Source of the DNA: Anaerobiospirillum succiniciproducens DSM 6400
GTDB taxonomy: Bacteria; Pseudomonadota; Gammaproteobacteria; Enterobacterales; Succinivibrionaceae
Reading direction: 5' to 3'
DNA length: 54,994 nucleotides
NCBI RefSeq assembly: GCF_000482845.1
Contig: NZ_AXWV01000025.1
Coordinates: 1-54,994, forward strand
Shown here: in pieces, positions 16,418 to 25,989 of the stretch
Layout of the letters: each line of letters begins with the position of its first letter
How positions within the stretch are numbered: position 1 is the stretch's first letter
Notes under the pieces: model-generated
Databases searched by the model: none
What the model was told of the DNA's origin: nothing
Seen by the model: the letters and a program-made list of their open reading frames with translations, nothing else
Position numbers and translations under genes: made by a program

Positions 16418-19400
16418 TTAGGCGTCTTGGGAGCTCTTGCTCTTGCGACGGGTTTTAGGCTTGCTAGGCTTATCCTCCTCCACAGTAGAGCCAAAGAGCG
16501 CGTCTGCTGCTGATTTGTGTAGCTCCTCAGGAGACATCATTACATCATCTTCCTCATTAGCTTCGGCCTCTGCTTTTTTAGTGGACTTGGCCTTAGCCTT
16601 TGGCTTGGCTTTTGGCTTAGCACAAGTCTTTTTAGTAGTAGAGGTGCTATCGGTACTATCTACTTTGGTATTGGACTCATCTGTTGTGGTGCCTTGAGTA
16701 AGGATGTTGCCTTTTGCGTCGATAGAGCCTGCCTTAAGCAAGATTGGCTTTAAGAATTGGCCGGTAAAGGAGGCATCGTTAAGTGCAATTTGCTCAGGGG
16801 TGCCAGTAGCAATGATTTGGCCGCCGCCACTGCCACCTTCTGGACCAAGATCGATGATGTAGTCAGCACACTTAATCACATCTAAGTTATGCTCAATGAC
16901 TACAACAGTATTGCCATCATCTCTCAGGCGCATGAGCATATCTAAGAGCTGTTTTACATCATGGAAATGTAAACCAGTGGTAGGCTCATCTAAAACATAC
17001 AGGGTGTTCTTTGTAGATACCTTTGATAACTCTTTGGCAAGCTTAATACGCTGTGCTTCACCACCAGAGAAGGTAAGTGCTGATTGACCTAAGGTAATGT
17101 ATGACAGACCCACATCCATAAGCGCTTGGAGTTTACGACGGATCTTAGGTACAGCCTCGAAGAAGGTCAGAGCCTCTTCTACTGTCATATCTAAGACCTC
17201 TGATATGTTCTTGCCTTTGTAGTGAATATCTAAAGTTTCACGGTTATAGCGCTTACCTTTACATTGTTCACATTGCACATACACATCAGGTAAGAAGTGC
17301 ATCTCAACTCTAATGGTGCCATCACCTTGGCAAGCCTCGCAACGACCACCTTTTACGTTAAAGGAGAAACGGCCTGGGGTATAACCACGGGCACGTGACT
17401 CTGGGGTCATAGCAAAAAGCTCACGAATACCGGTAAAGAGGTCGATATAAGTAGCAGGGTTAGAGCGTGGGGTTCTGCCAATTGGACTTTGGTCAATACA
17501 AATGAGCTTATCAAAGAGCTCAACACCCTCAACTTTCTGGCAGTCAAAGGCCTGATCGACACGGATGGTCTCGCCACCTTTCATGTGTGATGAAACGACT
17601 GGAACTAAAGTGTCATTTACTAAGGTGGACTTGCCTGATCCTGAGACACCGGTTACTGCGATAAAGCAGCCAGCTGGGAAAGAGGCTGTGACATTCTTAA
17701 GATTGTTGCCCTTGCAGCCAGACAAGCGTAAAAAGCCATGACCGCTATGACGCACTGTAGGCAGGGCAATTTGCTTACGACCCGTGAGGTAATCTGCAGT
17801 TAAGGACTGCTCACATTTCATGATCTCTTCAGGTGAGCCCATGGTCACGATGTTACCGCCGTGAACACCTGCACCTGGTCCAATATCTACAATGTAGTCA
17901 GCTTGTCGTATCGCATCTTCATCATGCTCAACCACAATCACGCTATTACCAAGATCACGGAGTCTTGCTAAGGCATCTAAGAGGCGTTGATTATCTCTTT
18001 GATGTAAACCAATACTTGGCTCATCGAGAACATACATCACGCCTACTAAACCGGCACCGATTTGGCTAGCTAAACGGATACGTTGAGCCTCTCCACCTGA
18101 GAGGGTATCGGCTGATCGAGATAGATTTAAATAACCAAGGCCTACGTTCTTTAAGAACATGAGGCGTTCGCGTACTTCTTTTAAGATACGCTCAGCGATT
18201 GTGGAGTCTTGCTCTCCTAAACTTAAGCTCGAGAAAAACTCATAAGAGTCGCTAATGGACATGTCGTTGATTTGTGGGAGAGATTTGCCTCCAACAAAGA
18301 CATGGCAGTATTCATGTTTTAAACGCGCACCATGACACTCAGGGCATACTTTGGTGCTCATGAGGTTTTGTAACTGTGCCTGATAAGACTCAGAGTCGCT
18401 TTCTTTAGCCTGGCGCTCAAAGTATCCAATCACACCCATAAAGCTGCGATCAGAGTCCTTTTTGGTATCAGCATTGCCGTAAAGCACAATCTCTTGTTCT
18501 TTGCGTGTGAGATCTTTAAACGGCTTATAGATGTCGATGCCTGCTTCATCGCAAGCAGGGACTAACAGACGATAAAAGCTCCATGAGCGTTTATCCCACA
18601 GAGCAATCGCACCCTCTTCAATAGACTTATTAGGATCAGGCACGACACGTTCTTCTGAAAAGACCATTTGCTTGCCCAAGCCATCACATTTAGGGCATGC
18701 GCCATGGGGGCTGTTAAACGAGAAGTTACGTGGCTCAAGCTCAGGGATGGAATAGCCGCACTCAGGACAAGAGTATGACGATGATAAGATGATCTCTTCA
18801 TCCTTAGTGTGCTCATCCATAGGCACTAACATGGCAAGGCCATCGGCAGTTTTAAGAGCGGTTTCAAAAGACTCTGCCAGACGTTGCTTGATATCTGCCT
18901 TAACTTTGAAACGGTCAACCACCACCTCAATGTGGTGTTTGATGTGAAGTTGTAGATCGGGTGGATCGCTTAAATCGCAAATCTCACCGTCCACACGAGC
19001 ACGGATAAAGCCTTGAGAGGCAAGCTCAGCAAAAAGCTGCTTATACTCACCCTTACGTCCTCTAACTACAGGAGCAAGGATCATAAGTTTAGTACCCTCT
19101 GCATAAGCGAGGGTTTGATCAACCATTTGTGAGACAGTTTGCGCTTTGAGTTCAATACCGTGCTCTGGACATACTGCGATACCAATACGAGCAAATAGAA
19201 GACGCAGATAGTCATGGATTTCAGTGACAGTGCCTACAGTTGAGCGCGGATTACGTGAGGTGGATTTTTGCTCAATGGAGATCGCAGGAGAGAGGCCTTC
19301 AATACTATCCACATCAGGCTTATCCATAAGCTGCAGGAACTGACGGGCATAGGCCGACAATGACTCAACATAGCGTCTTTGGCCTTCGGCATACAAAGTA

Positions 19401-19528
19401 TCAAAGGCTAAAGAAGACTTGCCTGATCCTGAAAGACCTGTAATCACGCACATCTTATCGCGTGGAAGGGTCAAGTTGATGTTCTTGAGATTATGTGTGC
19501 GAGCACCGCGAATGACTATCTTATCCAT
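16418..19528 (-). CDS. uvrA: UvrABC nucleotide excision repair subunit A
   Basis: 1036 residues. There are two ABC ATPase halves: Walker [11 protein letters not shown] (31-40) and a second [10 protein letters not shown] near 640. Signatures are [12 protein letters not shown] and [12 protein letters not shown], and Walker B motifs [11 protein letters not shown] and [11 protein letters not shown]. Zinc modules show CxxC pairs: CPECGYS with CPKCDGLG, and CEACQGDG with CEQCKGKR. UvrA dimers find bulky DNA lesions and load UvrB. The protein is about 95 residues longer than E. coli UvrA (940); the extra part is a Lys/Ala/Thr/Asp-rich tail from about 950 to 1036. As in E. coli it is divergent from ssb. 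Confidence 0.98.
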   Translation of the reverse strand: MDKIVIRGARTHNLKNINLTLPRDKMCVITGLSGSGKSSLAFDTLYAEGQRRYVESLSAYARQFLQLMDKPDVDSIEGLSPAISIEQKSTSRNPRSTVGTVTEIHDYLRLLFARIGIAVCPEHGIELKAQTVSQMVDQTLAYAEGTKLMILAPVVRGRKGEYKQLFAELASQGFIRARVDGEICDLSDPPDLQLHIKHHIEVVVDRFKVKADIKQRLAESFETALKTADGLAMLVPMDEHTKDEEIILSSSYSCPECGYSIPELEPRNFSFNSPHGACPKCDGLGKQMVFSEERVVPDPNKSIEEGAIALWDKRSWSFYRLLVPACDEAGIDIYKPFKDLTRKEQEIVLYGNADTKKDSDRSFMGVIGYFERQAKESDSESYQAQLQNLMSTKVCPECHGARLKHEYCHVFVGGKSLPQINDMSISDSYEFFSSLSLGEQDSTIAERILKEVRERLMFLKNVGLGYLNLSRSADTLSGGEAQRIRLASQIGAGLVGVMYVLDEPSIGLHQRDNQRLLDALARLRDLGNSVIVVEHDEDAIRQADYIVDIGPGAGVHGGNIVTMGSPEEIMKCEQSLTADYLTGRKQIALPTVRHSGHGFLRLSGCKGNNLKNVTASFPAGCFIAVTGVSGSGKSTLVNDTLVPVVSSHMKGGETIRVDQAFDCQKVEGVELFDKLICIDQSPIGRTPRSNPATYIDLFTGIRELFAMTPESRARGYTPGRFSFNVKGGRCEACQGDGTIRVEMHFLPDVYVQCEQCKGKRYNRETLDIHYKGKNISEVLDMTVEEALTFFEAVPKIRRKLQALMDVGLSYITLGQSALTFSGGEAQRIKLAKELSKVSTKNTLYVLDEPTTGLHFHDVKQLLDMLMRLRDDGNTVVVIEHNLDVIKCADYIIDLGPEGGSGGGQIIATGTPEQIALNDASFTGQFLKPILLKAGSIDAKGNILTQGTTTDESNTKVDSTDSTSTTKKTCAKPKAKPKAKAKSTKKAEAEANEEDDVMMSPEELHKSAADALFGSTVEEDKPSKPKTRRKSKSSQDA

Positions 19529-20156
19529 GGAAACTTATATCGTTCGTCTGCAAGTAAGTCTACTGCTACCGTACTAGGAGCGCTATATTTTTGAGCGGGC
19601 GCTGTTGTAGTTAATGGTGCAGCAAGGACAGTGCATCAATATATCTCAACATCGCGCTAAAAGATCGTAAAGCGTTGATTAAGAGGAAAAAACTCACTGA
19701 TTACTGATTGTTTGAATGTCTTAATTTAGCGATGTGATCGTGCATTACGATGAGCTAATAAGACCTAAAGATAAGAGGGATGGGGTGATAGAAAGGCGAT
19801 TAGAACGCGGCTAAATTTTCTTTATGCACAAGAAAGTATTTCTGTGTGCTTTTCGGTTAATATGATGAGCGTTAATTACTTCTCAAGTGAAAGTCTTACT
19901 TTGTTCTTTTTTAAAGACTTGGTTGGCTTTGCTTAGAAGCAACGGCTTTTGCAAGTATCACTCCCCGTTTGTGGCGCTAAGTGCAGTAATTAACAAATGA
20001 TCCCAGCAAAAGGCTGCTAAATATTGAGGCAGGGACATGGGATGAAGATTGGTTTAAACGCAAGATAAGCTAGAGCGCCTTTTCTGTAGATGTAATTTAT
20101 GCATGTACTTGTGAGTGCGTCTTAGAGGCTGTGAGCGTAAGTATGTAGAGAAAAGT
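19529..20156. other. Divergent uvrA / ssb control region
   Basis: Some 630 bases without a gene. TAATAT at 19858-19863 is a possible -10 toward ssb. I searched both strands by eye for the E. coli LexA box (CTGT-N8-ACAG) found in this position in enteric bacteria and saw none. Confidence 0.45.
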
Positions 20157-20828
20157 ATGGCAAGAACGGTAAATAGCGTTACCTTATTGGGCATCATTGC
20201 TGATGAGCCTGTGGTACGTGAGTTTAGTTATAACTCTAAGGTTGCCAATGTAACTTTAGTCACTCACGAAAGTACTCGCAATGCCCAGACAGGTCAATGG
20301 GACGATGTTCCTGAATGGCACAGAGTAGTTGCTTGGGGACATCTTGCGGATTTAATGGCTAAATACGTTCACAAAGGCTCCAAGCTCTATGTCGAGGGTC
20401 GTCTGAGAACTCGTTCTTATACCGACAGTGCTGGAGTTAAAAGAAAGACTACCGAAATTGTAGCCTCCGAGGTTATCTTAAGTGATTCACGCAAAGGCCG
20501 TGATCAAGAGGGTAACGTACCAACAGAAAACTTCTCAGCTTATCCATCACCAGATGCCAATTACTTTTCAGGTGACAATGGCACCAATTCTACATTTGCA
20601 CAAGCTGAGCAAAGCTATGGTAATAATCTCAAGCCTGTAGGTTTTAACGAGGCTTTTAATTCTCAAGCAGAGCCAGCGTTTTCTAAGCAACAGACTCAAG
20701 ATACATTTGATGCACCGTATGCAAAATCTAATGAGCCAAGCCATGAGCTTGCATCAAGTGGTAGTGCACCTGTTCAAGGATCACCTCAAGCACCACAAGA
20801 CGAGTCAGATGATGATCTGCCGTTCTAA
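20157..20828 (+). CDS. ssb: Single-stranded DNA-binding protein (first copy)
   Basis: 223 residues from the ATG at 20157, chosen because the MARTVN start matches the neighbouring paralogue; the reading frame extends further upstream. An OB fold (residues 1-~112) contains VTLLGIIADEPVVR, EWHRVVAWG and GSKLYVEGRLRTRSY. The linker (~120-210) is polar with Gln, Ser, Asn and Pro but without glycine repeats. It ends in the acidic tip DDDLPF that recruits repair and replication partners. It binds ssDNA as a tetramer. A second ssb lies 293 bases downstream; in the OB fold the two are close but clearly diverged. Confidence 0.93.
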   Translation: MARTVNSVTLLGIIADEPVVREFSYNSKVANVTLVTHESTRNAQTGQWDDVPEWHRVVAWGHLADLMAKYVHKGSKLYVEGRLRTRSYTDSAGVKRKTTEIVASEVILSDSRKGRDQEGNVPTENFSAYPSPDANYFSGDNGTNSTFAQAEQSYGNNLKPVGFNEAFNSQAEPAFSKQQTQDTFDAPYAKSNEPSHELASSGSAPVQGSPQAPQDESDDDLPF

Positions 20829-21121
20829 AGGGCAATAGGACAGTTTTACAAGGCATATATCCAACTAAATTGCTCTTAAGTGTTGGGGTAGGTGCCAACA
20901 ACAGTTTATCGCGTGGCTTACACGGCTAAGCCACTTTAGAGGGGCTATCAAGCTTAATCTTGTAGACCCATGATTCCCATGTTTTTATACAGCGCTAACA
21001 CAGACATAAGATGTTTGTGTGCAGCATGAAAAGTGGGAGAAATAGGATTTTTTACAATAGAGCGATGAGCAAGCGTAGTGCTTGTTAACATCTCTTTAGC
21101 GTACTGATTAGAGAAATAAAA
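20829..21121. other. Spacer between the two ssb genes
   Basis: Two hairpins follow ssb copy one: TGTTGG/CCAACA (20881-20900) and GTGGCTTA/TAAGCCAC (20913-20920, 20927-20934), the second followed by TTTA. They may act as a weak terminator. A promoter for the second ssb is likely but not identified. Confidence 0.4.
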
Positions 21122-22003
21122 ATGGCAAGGACAGTTAATCGCGTTACTTTATTAGGCTACATCGCTGATGAGCCTGTTATCCGTACTGTTGGTGGCGACA
21201 ATAAGGTTGCTAATGTGACCTTAGTAACCAACGAAAGCACCCGCAACCAGCAGACCGGACAGTGGGAAGAAGTTCCTGAGTGGCACCGTGTAGTAGCCTG
21301 GGGTCGTCTTGCCGACGTAATCGGTAACTACGTACACAAGGGTTCTAAGCTCTATGTTGAGGGTCGTTTAAGAACTCAGTCCTACACTGATAACTCTGGT
21401 ATCAAGAGAAAGTCTACTGAAATCATTGCCTCTGAGGTTATCTTCGGTGATTCCCGTGGCGGTAACTCTGGTGATTACCAAGGTGGCAATCGCGGCGGTT
21501 ACCAAAGCGGTGGCTACAATAACGGTGGCGATTATCAAGGTGGTGGTCGTGGTAATTACAACAATGGTTACCAAGGCGGTGGCTACAATAATGGTGGTGA
21601 TTACCAAGGTGGCAATCGTGGTGGACAGAACAATAACTTTGGCTCTTTCCCACAAGGTGGTCGCGGCGGTTTCCCAAATGATACTGGCAATAACGGCAAT
21701 AGCTTCCCAGGTGGCTCTAATGGTGGTTATGGCGAGTGGGGTAACAATGCCCAGGGTGCAGCTCCTCAGATGGCAGCACCTCAAGCTCCTTCATACCAAT
21801 CTATTGGCCAGGGCATGAATGCTCAAGCAGTCGCTCCAGGTGCTGATAGCAGCTATAACTCACCATATGGTTCAAGCGCAGCTCCATCTGCATCTCCATA
21901 TGGCGATGCTCCAGCAGCCCCATCTGCTCCAATGTCTTCTCCTTCCCCAGCAGCTCCAGTACCACCAGTTGATAATGATACTGACGACGAAGTACCGTTC
22001 TAA
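21122..22003 (+). CDS. ssb: Single-stranded DNA-binding protein (second copy, Gly-rich linker)
   Basis: 293 residues. The OB fold (1-~112) contains VTLLGYIADEPVIR, EWHRVVAWGRLAD and LYVEGRLRTQSY. A long disordered linker (~113-285) starts with repeated GGDYQGG, GGNRGG and GGYNNGG units, continues with Gln/Ala/Pro/Ser-rich sequence, and ends in the acidic tip DDEVPF. It is far longer than E. coli SSB (178). Its tandem position beside a shorter paralogue suggests local duplication followed by linker divergence. Which copy is essential cannot be told; this one has the more codon-regular sequence and a terminator behind it. Spurious frames run through the Gly-rich DNA on both strands. Confidence 0.94.
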   Translation: MARTVNRVTLLGYIADEPVIRTVGGDNKVANVTLVTNESTRNQQTGQWEEVPEWHRVVAWGRLADVIGNYVHKGSKLYVEGRLRTQSYTDNSGIKRKSTEIIASEVIFGDSRGGNSGDYQGGNRGGYQSGGYNNGGDYQGGGRGNYNNGYQGGGYNNGGDYQGGNRGGQNNNFGSFPQGGRGGFPNDTGNNGNSFPGGSNGGYGEWGNNAQGAAPQMAAPQAPSYQSIGQGMNAQAVAPGADSSYNSPYGSSAAPSASPYGDAPAAPSAPMSSPSPAAPVPPVDNDTDDEVPF

Positions 22004-22089
22004 AAAACGATGGATTAGCTAAGTTAGCCTGCAACTAGAGTCATACTGCTTAAAAAGGCCTAGCTAGTCTCAGATACTTTGTAATCAAG

Positions 22090-22127
22090 AGGCTATACCT
22101 ATTTTCATGGGTATGGCCTTTTCTTTT
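22090..22127 (+). terminator. Intrinsic terminator of the second ssb
   Basis: A 13-bp stem with two G-T pairs, arms 22090-22102 and 22107-22119, is followed by TTTCTTTT. Confidence 0.9.
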
Positions 22128-22255
22128 GTTAATTGCATTAAGTTACGACCTGTTGCGTTTAAAAGCTAAGTTATGTAAAGGGCATTAGAATGAGCAGTTG
22201 CTCATATTTGTTAGCTTGATGCATTTAACAATATGAAGTTTCAATTAAGGGCGAT

Positions 22256-22372
22256 ATGGATAATTTTTCTTCTAATGCAAAGACAGAGTCAAGTGCATTT
22301 ATGTGGCTTAATTTACTCAAAAATACTTACGTTTTATCTGATGGTGATAGTTCTTTGTCATCAGCATCGTGA
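22256..22372 (+). CDS. Possible 38-residue small protein
   Basis: ATG preceded by AAGGG four bases upstream. The encoded peptide begins MDNFSSNAKTESS, has a hydrophobic middle (AFMWLNLLKNTYVL) and a Ser/Asp-rich end. The 16-bp palindrome at 22190-22205 lies just upstream and could be an operator. No family is recognised. Evidence is only the ribosome binding site and amino-acid composition, so it may be chance. Confidence 0.22.
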   Translation: MDNFSSNAKTESSAFMWLNLLKNTYVLSDGDSSLSSAS

Positions 22373-22710
22373 ACTTATGGATCAAATTAGCAAAAAATCG
22401 CGGTTCTACGGTAATTATCGACTGCACAAATAATGCGATGTGCTATACTTTACAATCGTGCAATAAAGGTTAATTTGATTGAGATTAAGGCGTTTTGCTC
22501 GCAAAATATGAGTAAATGCTGAAGATTTTGTTCAAATTTACGAACTTTTGCAGATTGTGGCGGTCTAGTAATCAACGTGCCTTATATATTTGTGACGATT
22601 GATTGAGAGTCAGTGTAGCTTAGCTCATAAGACTTTTTAGATTACATTCCATATCTGCGGCACTCAAAATTTGCACTTAAGTTAACTCTTTGGTGTGTGA
22701 AAGAATTTTA

Positions 22711-22803
22711 AGCATAAGACAGCTCAAAGAGGCTTGTGACGACTTGTTAAGTCACTAAAGAGCCCTTAGAGTGAAGCTCGACTTAGGCTCATGTCTTATT
22801 GCT
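22711..22803 (+). promoter_or_regulatory. Branched leader structure ahead of mreB
   Basis: Outer arms AGCATAAGACA (22711-22721) and TGTCTTATTGCT (22792-22803) pair with one bulge. Inside, GGCT/AGCC (22731-22734, 22761-22764) encloses GTGAC/GTCAC pairs, and a second small hairpin GAG/CTC follows, giving a three-way-junction shape. It lies 200 bases before mreB in the untranslated leader. Confidence 0.35.
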
Positions 22804-23003
22804 TCTATGGCTATCAGAGCTAGTAGCACTACGTATGCTCATTTGCCTTTCAATAAAGAGTAAAAGCTTTTCTGAGGCCATAGTGTATAGACAAAGGCTT
22901 GTCTTAGATTTACAGGGCAGTACTTGTCTAGAATATAAGTTAAAAATTAATTAGCACCGTAGCGACAAAAGCTCTATACATTACCCGGCCAAGGTTTACG
23001 CAC

Positions 23004-24053
23004 ATGTTCAAAAAACTTCGCGCCATGTTCTCCAATGACCTGTCTATCGACTTGGGAACCGCCAACACTTTAGTTTATGTCAAGGACAAAGGCATCGTTC
23101 TTAACGAGCCATCTGTAGTCTCTGTTCGTCTGGATAAGACCAACGGTGCAAAGATGAGTGTGGATGCTGTTGGTAAGGCCGCTAAGGTAATGTTAGGTAA
23201 GAATCCTGACAATATCGAAGTTATCCGTCCTATGAAAGATGGTGTTATTGCTGACTTCGAGTACACCGAGAAGATGCTGCAGCACTTCATCGGTACTGTG
23301 CTTTCAGGTTCTTCATTCTTCCCATTCAAGCCTTCCCCACGTGTATTAGTGTGCGTACCTTGCGGTGCAACCCAGGTTGAGCGTCGCGCTATTCGTGAGT
23401 CTGTTGAAGGTGCGGGTGCCTCTGAGGTGTTCTTAATTACTGAGCCTATGGCTGCTGCAATCGGTGCAGGCTTACCTGTATCTGAGGCATCTGGCTCTAT
23501 GATTGTTGATATCGGTGGTGGTACTACCGAAGTTGCGATCATTTCCTTAAACGGTGTGGTTTACTCTAACTCTGTTCGTATCGGTGGTGACCGTTTCGAT
23601 CAGGCTATTATCGATTACGTACGTAATACCAAGCGTTATGAGATCGGTGAGGCTACTGCTGAAGCAGTTAAAATTGAGATCGGTTCTGCTTATGCAGAAG
23701 AGGAGATGCACGAGAAGGAAGTTCGTGGTCGTTCTGTAGTTGAGGGTGTACCACGTTCATTCACTCTTAACACCAACGAAATTCTTGAGGCTCTGTCTGA
23801 CCCAATTAAGGGTATCGTATCTGCAGTACGTGCTGCTCTTGAAAAGTCTCCTCCTGAGCTTGCAGCTGATATCGCTGAGCGCGGTATGATGCTCTCAGGC
23901 GGTGGTGCGCTGCTTCACAACCTCGATAAGCTCTTACGTGAAGAGACTGGTATCCCTGTTATCGTGGCAGAGGATCCTCTTACCTGCGTAGCTCGTGGCG
24001 GTGGTCGTGCACTTGAGATGTACGATGCTCACGAGAGCGAGATTTTCGACTAA
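23004..24053 (+). CDS. mreB: Rod shape-determining actin homologue MreB
   Basis: 349 residues (E. coli 347). The actin-fold phosphate motifs are clear: [15 protein letters not shown] near the start, the Phe/Pro region, [15 protein letters not shown] (~165-180) and the adenosine motif [14 protein letters not shown] (~295-308). MreB forms antiparallel filaments on the inner membrane that guide the elongasome in lateral wall growth. A hairpin and a terminator separate it from mreC, so mreB can be expressed alone and in excess over mreCD, as known in other bacteria. Confidence 0.98.
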   Translation: MFKKLRAMFSNDLSIDLGTANTLVYVKDKGIVLNEPSVVSVRLDKTNGAKMSVDAVGKAAKVMLGKNPDNIEVIRPMKDGVIADFEYTEKMLQHFIGTVLSGSSFFPFKPSPRVLVCVPCGATQVERRAIRESVEGAGASEVFLITEPMAAAIGAGLPVSEASGSMIVDIGGGTTEVAIISLNGVVYSNSVRIGGDRFDQAIIDYVRNTKRYEIGEATAEAVKIEIGSAYAEEEMHEKEVRGRSVVEGVPRSFTLNTNEILEALSDPIKGIVSAVRAALEKSPPELAADIAERGMMLSGGGALLHNLDKLLREETGIPVIVAEDPLTCVARGGGRALEMYDAHESEIFD

Positions 24054-24366
24054 TCAATTGTGTTTGCGCCGTGATACGCGTAAATCTCAGGCTAGGGGTC
24101 TATATTTAGACCCGCTATCCTGACTCAGCCCGGCCCTGGTAGGACGGGCTTTTTGCGTTTATAAGACCCTCTGTGACTGTGCTTTAAACTTGAGCTTGCT
24201 AGTGTTTAAAGTGGCTATTTTTCTAGAGCCTTGGTTTTGGCAAATGTTCTAGACAAGCGCTTTGCATGCATGGCTAAAAGCATACTCTTAGTGTGGACTA
24301 GCACGGATAGGTGGGTGCTTTTGCACTATCTTGTGTATACAGCTTTAACTTGGAGAGGTTGTTTCT
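24054..24366. other. mreB-mreC spacer with hairpin and terminator
   Basis: Arms GGGTCTA (24096-24102) and TAGACCC (24107-24113), with outer TCAGG/CCTGA pairing, precede the terminator at 24127. A promoter for mreC may lie in 24160-24340; none is convincing. Confidence 0.45.
24127..24155 (+). terminator. Intrinsic terminator after mreB
   Basis: Arms AGCCCG (24127-24132) and CGGGCT (24145-24150) followed by TTTTT. The loop is 12 bases, so some read-through into mreC is likely. Confidence 0.8.
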
Positions 24367-25422
24367 TTGAATAGGCCCGAAACACCGTCTTTATTCTTAA
24401 CGCTACGTTTTGTGATAGTACTGATTTTATCGATAGTACTGATCTTTGCTGATGCAAGACTCAAGCTGTTAAGTGAGTTCCGCTATTACATCGAAACAGC
24501 GCTTTACCCTGTGTTGGTTTTTGCTGAGTCTCCTAACTCTATTTCTAAAGTAGTGTCTTCTCAGTTTAAATCACGCTCTGAGCTTATCGATGAAAACGAG
24601 CGCCTGTCTACTGAGAACTACCTGCAGCGCGTGGACATCATGCGTATGGAAACCTTAGAGCAGGAAAACGCAGCTATGCGTAAGCTGCTCAACTCTCCTG
24701 TTAATGTTGGTTCTCGTCGTATGTTCGCTGAGGTCATTGATGTGGACTCAGATCCATACTTACAGCGAATTGTAGTTAACCGTGGTGCCTCTGCAGGTGT
24801 CTATGAGGGCATGCCTGTTATTACCGACGAAGGCTTAGTAGGCCAAGTTGTGAGCGTAGCTTATGCAAGCTCTCGCGTCTTGTTATTTTCAGACCCATCA
24901 AGTGCTATTCCTGTGCTGAACGTGCGTAATCAGGTACGTTCCATCCTTACAGGTACAGGCATGTCAGATGAATTATCGATCGACAATATGCCGCGTTCAT
25001 CTGATATTAAAGAGGGTGATCTTTTAGTTACATCAGGTTTAGGTGGCATATTCCCTGAGGGCTATCCAGTCGCTATTGTAAGCTCGGTGGGTTTTTCTGA
25101 AGACCAGCCTTTTGCAGTGGTTAAGGCTAAGCCTTTAGTGGATACAGATAAGATTCGCTACGTACTGATGTTCTGGTATGAGCCAAACAATCAAGGCACC
25201 GATGCTCAGGTAAAGCCTAAAGAGCAAACTGACAGTAAGGTAATCTTACGTCAAGAGCATGTTAAGAAGCTTATTGAAAGCTTAACCGACGGCGATCGTA
25301 CCGCTGTTACTCATGGCGATAAGAAAGACGGCAAGGATAAAAAAGACATATCAGCCAACGCTAATGTTAAAGCAACGATAGTTTCAGCTATGTACTCTAA
25401 AGCCGAGGTAAATCATGGCTAG
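24367..25422 (+). CDS. mreC: Cell shape-determining protein MreC
   Basis: 351 residues from a TTG start, supported by GGAGAGG at 24352-24358 and by alignment of the N-terminus with other MreC. One membrane helix lies at ~10-28 (LRFVIVLILSIVLIFADARL), a coiled coil at ~62-105, and two beta domains with the family motif YEGMPVITDEGLVGQVV and LLVTSGLGGIFPEGYPVA. The Lys-rich tail is low complexity. MreC is the periplasmic scaffold that links MreB/MreD to PBP2. Its 3' end overlaps mreD by eight bases. Confidence 0.96.
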   Translation: MNRPETPSLFLTLRFVIVLILSIVLIFADARLKLLSEFRYYIETALYPVLVFAESPNSISKVVSSQFKSRSELIDENERLSTENYLQRVDIMRMETLEQENAAMRKLLNSPVNVGSRRMFAEVIDVDSDPYLQRIVVNRGASAGVYEGMPVITDEGLVGQVVSVAYASSRVLLFSDPSSAIPVLNVRNQVRSILTGTGMSDELSIDNMPRSSDIKEGDLLVTSGLGGIFPEGYPVAIVSSVGFSEDQPFAVVKAKPLVDTDKIRYVLMFWYEPNNQGTDAQVKPKEQTDSKVILRQEHVKKLIESLTDGDRTAVTHGDKKDGKDKKDISANANVKATIVSAMYSKAEVNHG

Positions 25423-25945
25423 CCCAAAGAAAGAACAGTACCGTAGCTCCTATTTGCTCTTTTTTCCTCTGCTATTCATCGTTTTGATTTTAGAAATTGT
25501 GCGCCTACCAGCGGCTGCATCTCAATATCGCCCTGACATTTTAGGTGTGATGCTGATTTTCTTTGCGATGACCGATCCTAAGCGTATCAATATTGGTATG
25601 GCTTGGATTAGTGGTTTACTTCTAGACATCCTCTCTGGAGCTCCATTTGGCGTTAACGGTCTAAAAGTAGCCTTTGAAGTGTTCATGGTGATCTCTCAAT
25701 TCAAACGCTTCCCATCATTTATGCTTTGGCAGCAAATGGTGATTATTGGCATCGTTAACATGATTGGTAGCGTTGGCGTTTACTGGATTTGTAACTTAAT
25801 CGGACAAGCTGGTTATAACGAGTTCTTTGGCTGGAGCTCTATAGTTACCATGCTCTCTTGGCCTGTGATGCTCTTTGTAGGTGCTTTCTTATGGCGCCTC
25901 TTCAAGATTAGTGAAGCTAGTTCGAAAAAAGAAAAAGAACTCTAA
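25415..25945 (+). CDS. mreD: Rod shape-determining membrane protein MreD
   Basis: 176 residues (E. coli 162) with about five hydrophobic segments. The recognisable family core is YRPDILGVMLIFFAM, then GMAWISGLLLDILSGAPFG, equivalent to the L-D-x-G loop of MreD. It works in the inner membrane with MreC, RodA and PBP2. The start overlaps mreC by eight bases, indicating translational coupling. The tail is charged (SSKKEKEL). maf follows after 44 bases. Confidence 0.94.
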   Translation: MASPKKEQYRSSYLLFFPLLFIVLILEIVRLPAAASQYRPDILGVMLIFFAMTDPKRINIGMAWISGLLLDILSGAPFGVNGLKVAFEVFMVISQFKRFPSFMLWQQMVIIGIVNMIGSVGVYWICNLIGQAGYNEFFGWSSIVTMLSWPVMLFVGAFLWRLFKISEASSKKEKEL

Positions 25946-25989
25946 TTAAGTTTGATGCTCTCTTTTTTTGAGAAGCTCGAGGTTTTCTA

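Larger units (their letters stand above)
22128..23003. other. Long mreB upstream region
   Basis: About 880 bases. It contains a 16-bp palindrome with arms ATGAGCA and TGCTCAT (22190-22205), a weak 38-codon ORF (22256-22372), and a branched foldable segment at 22711-22803 ahead of mreB. There is otherwise no gene that I can support. Confidence 0.45.

Noticed and set aside
19529..20156. LexA box shared by uvrA and ssb
   Set aside because: No CTGT-N8-ACAG or close match seen by eye on either strand.
21368..21818. Long frames on both strands over the Gly-rich part of the second ssb
   Set aside because: They are shadows of the GGN repeat; their products are Val/Thr/Ile or His-rich low complexity.
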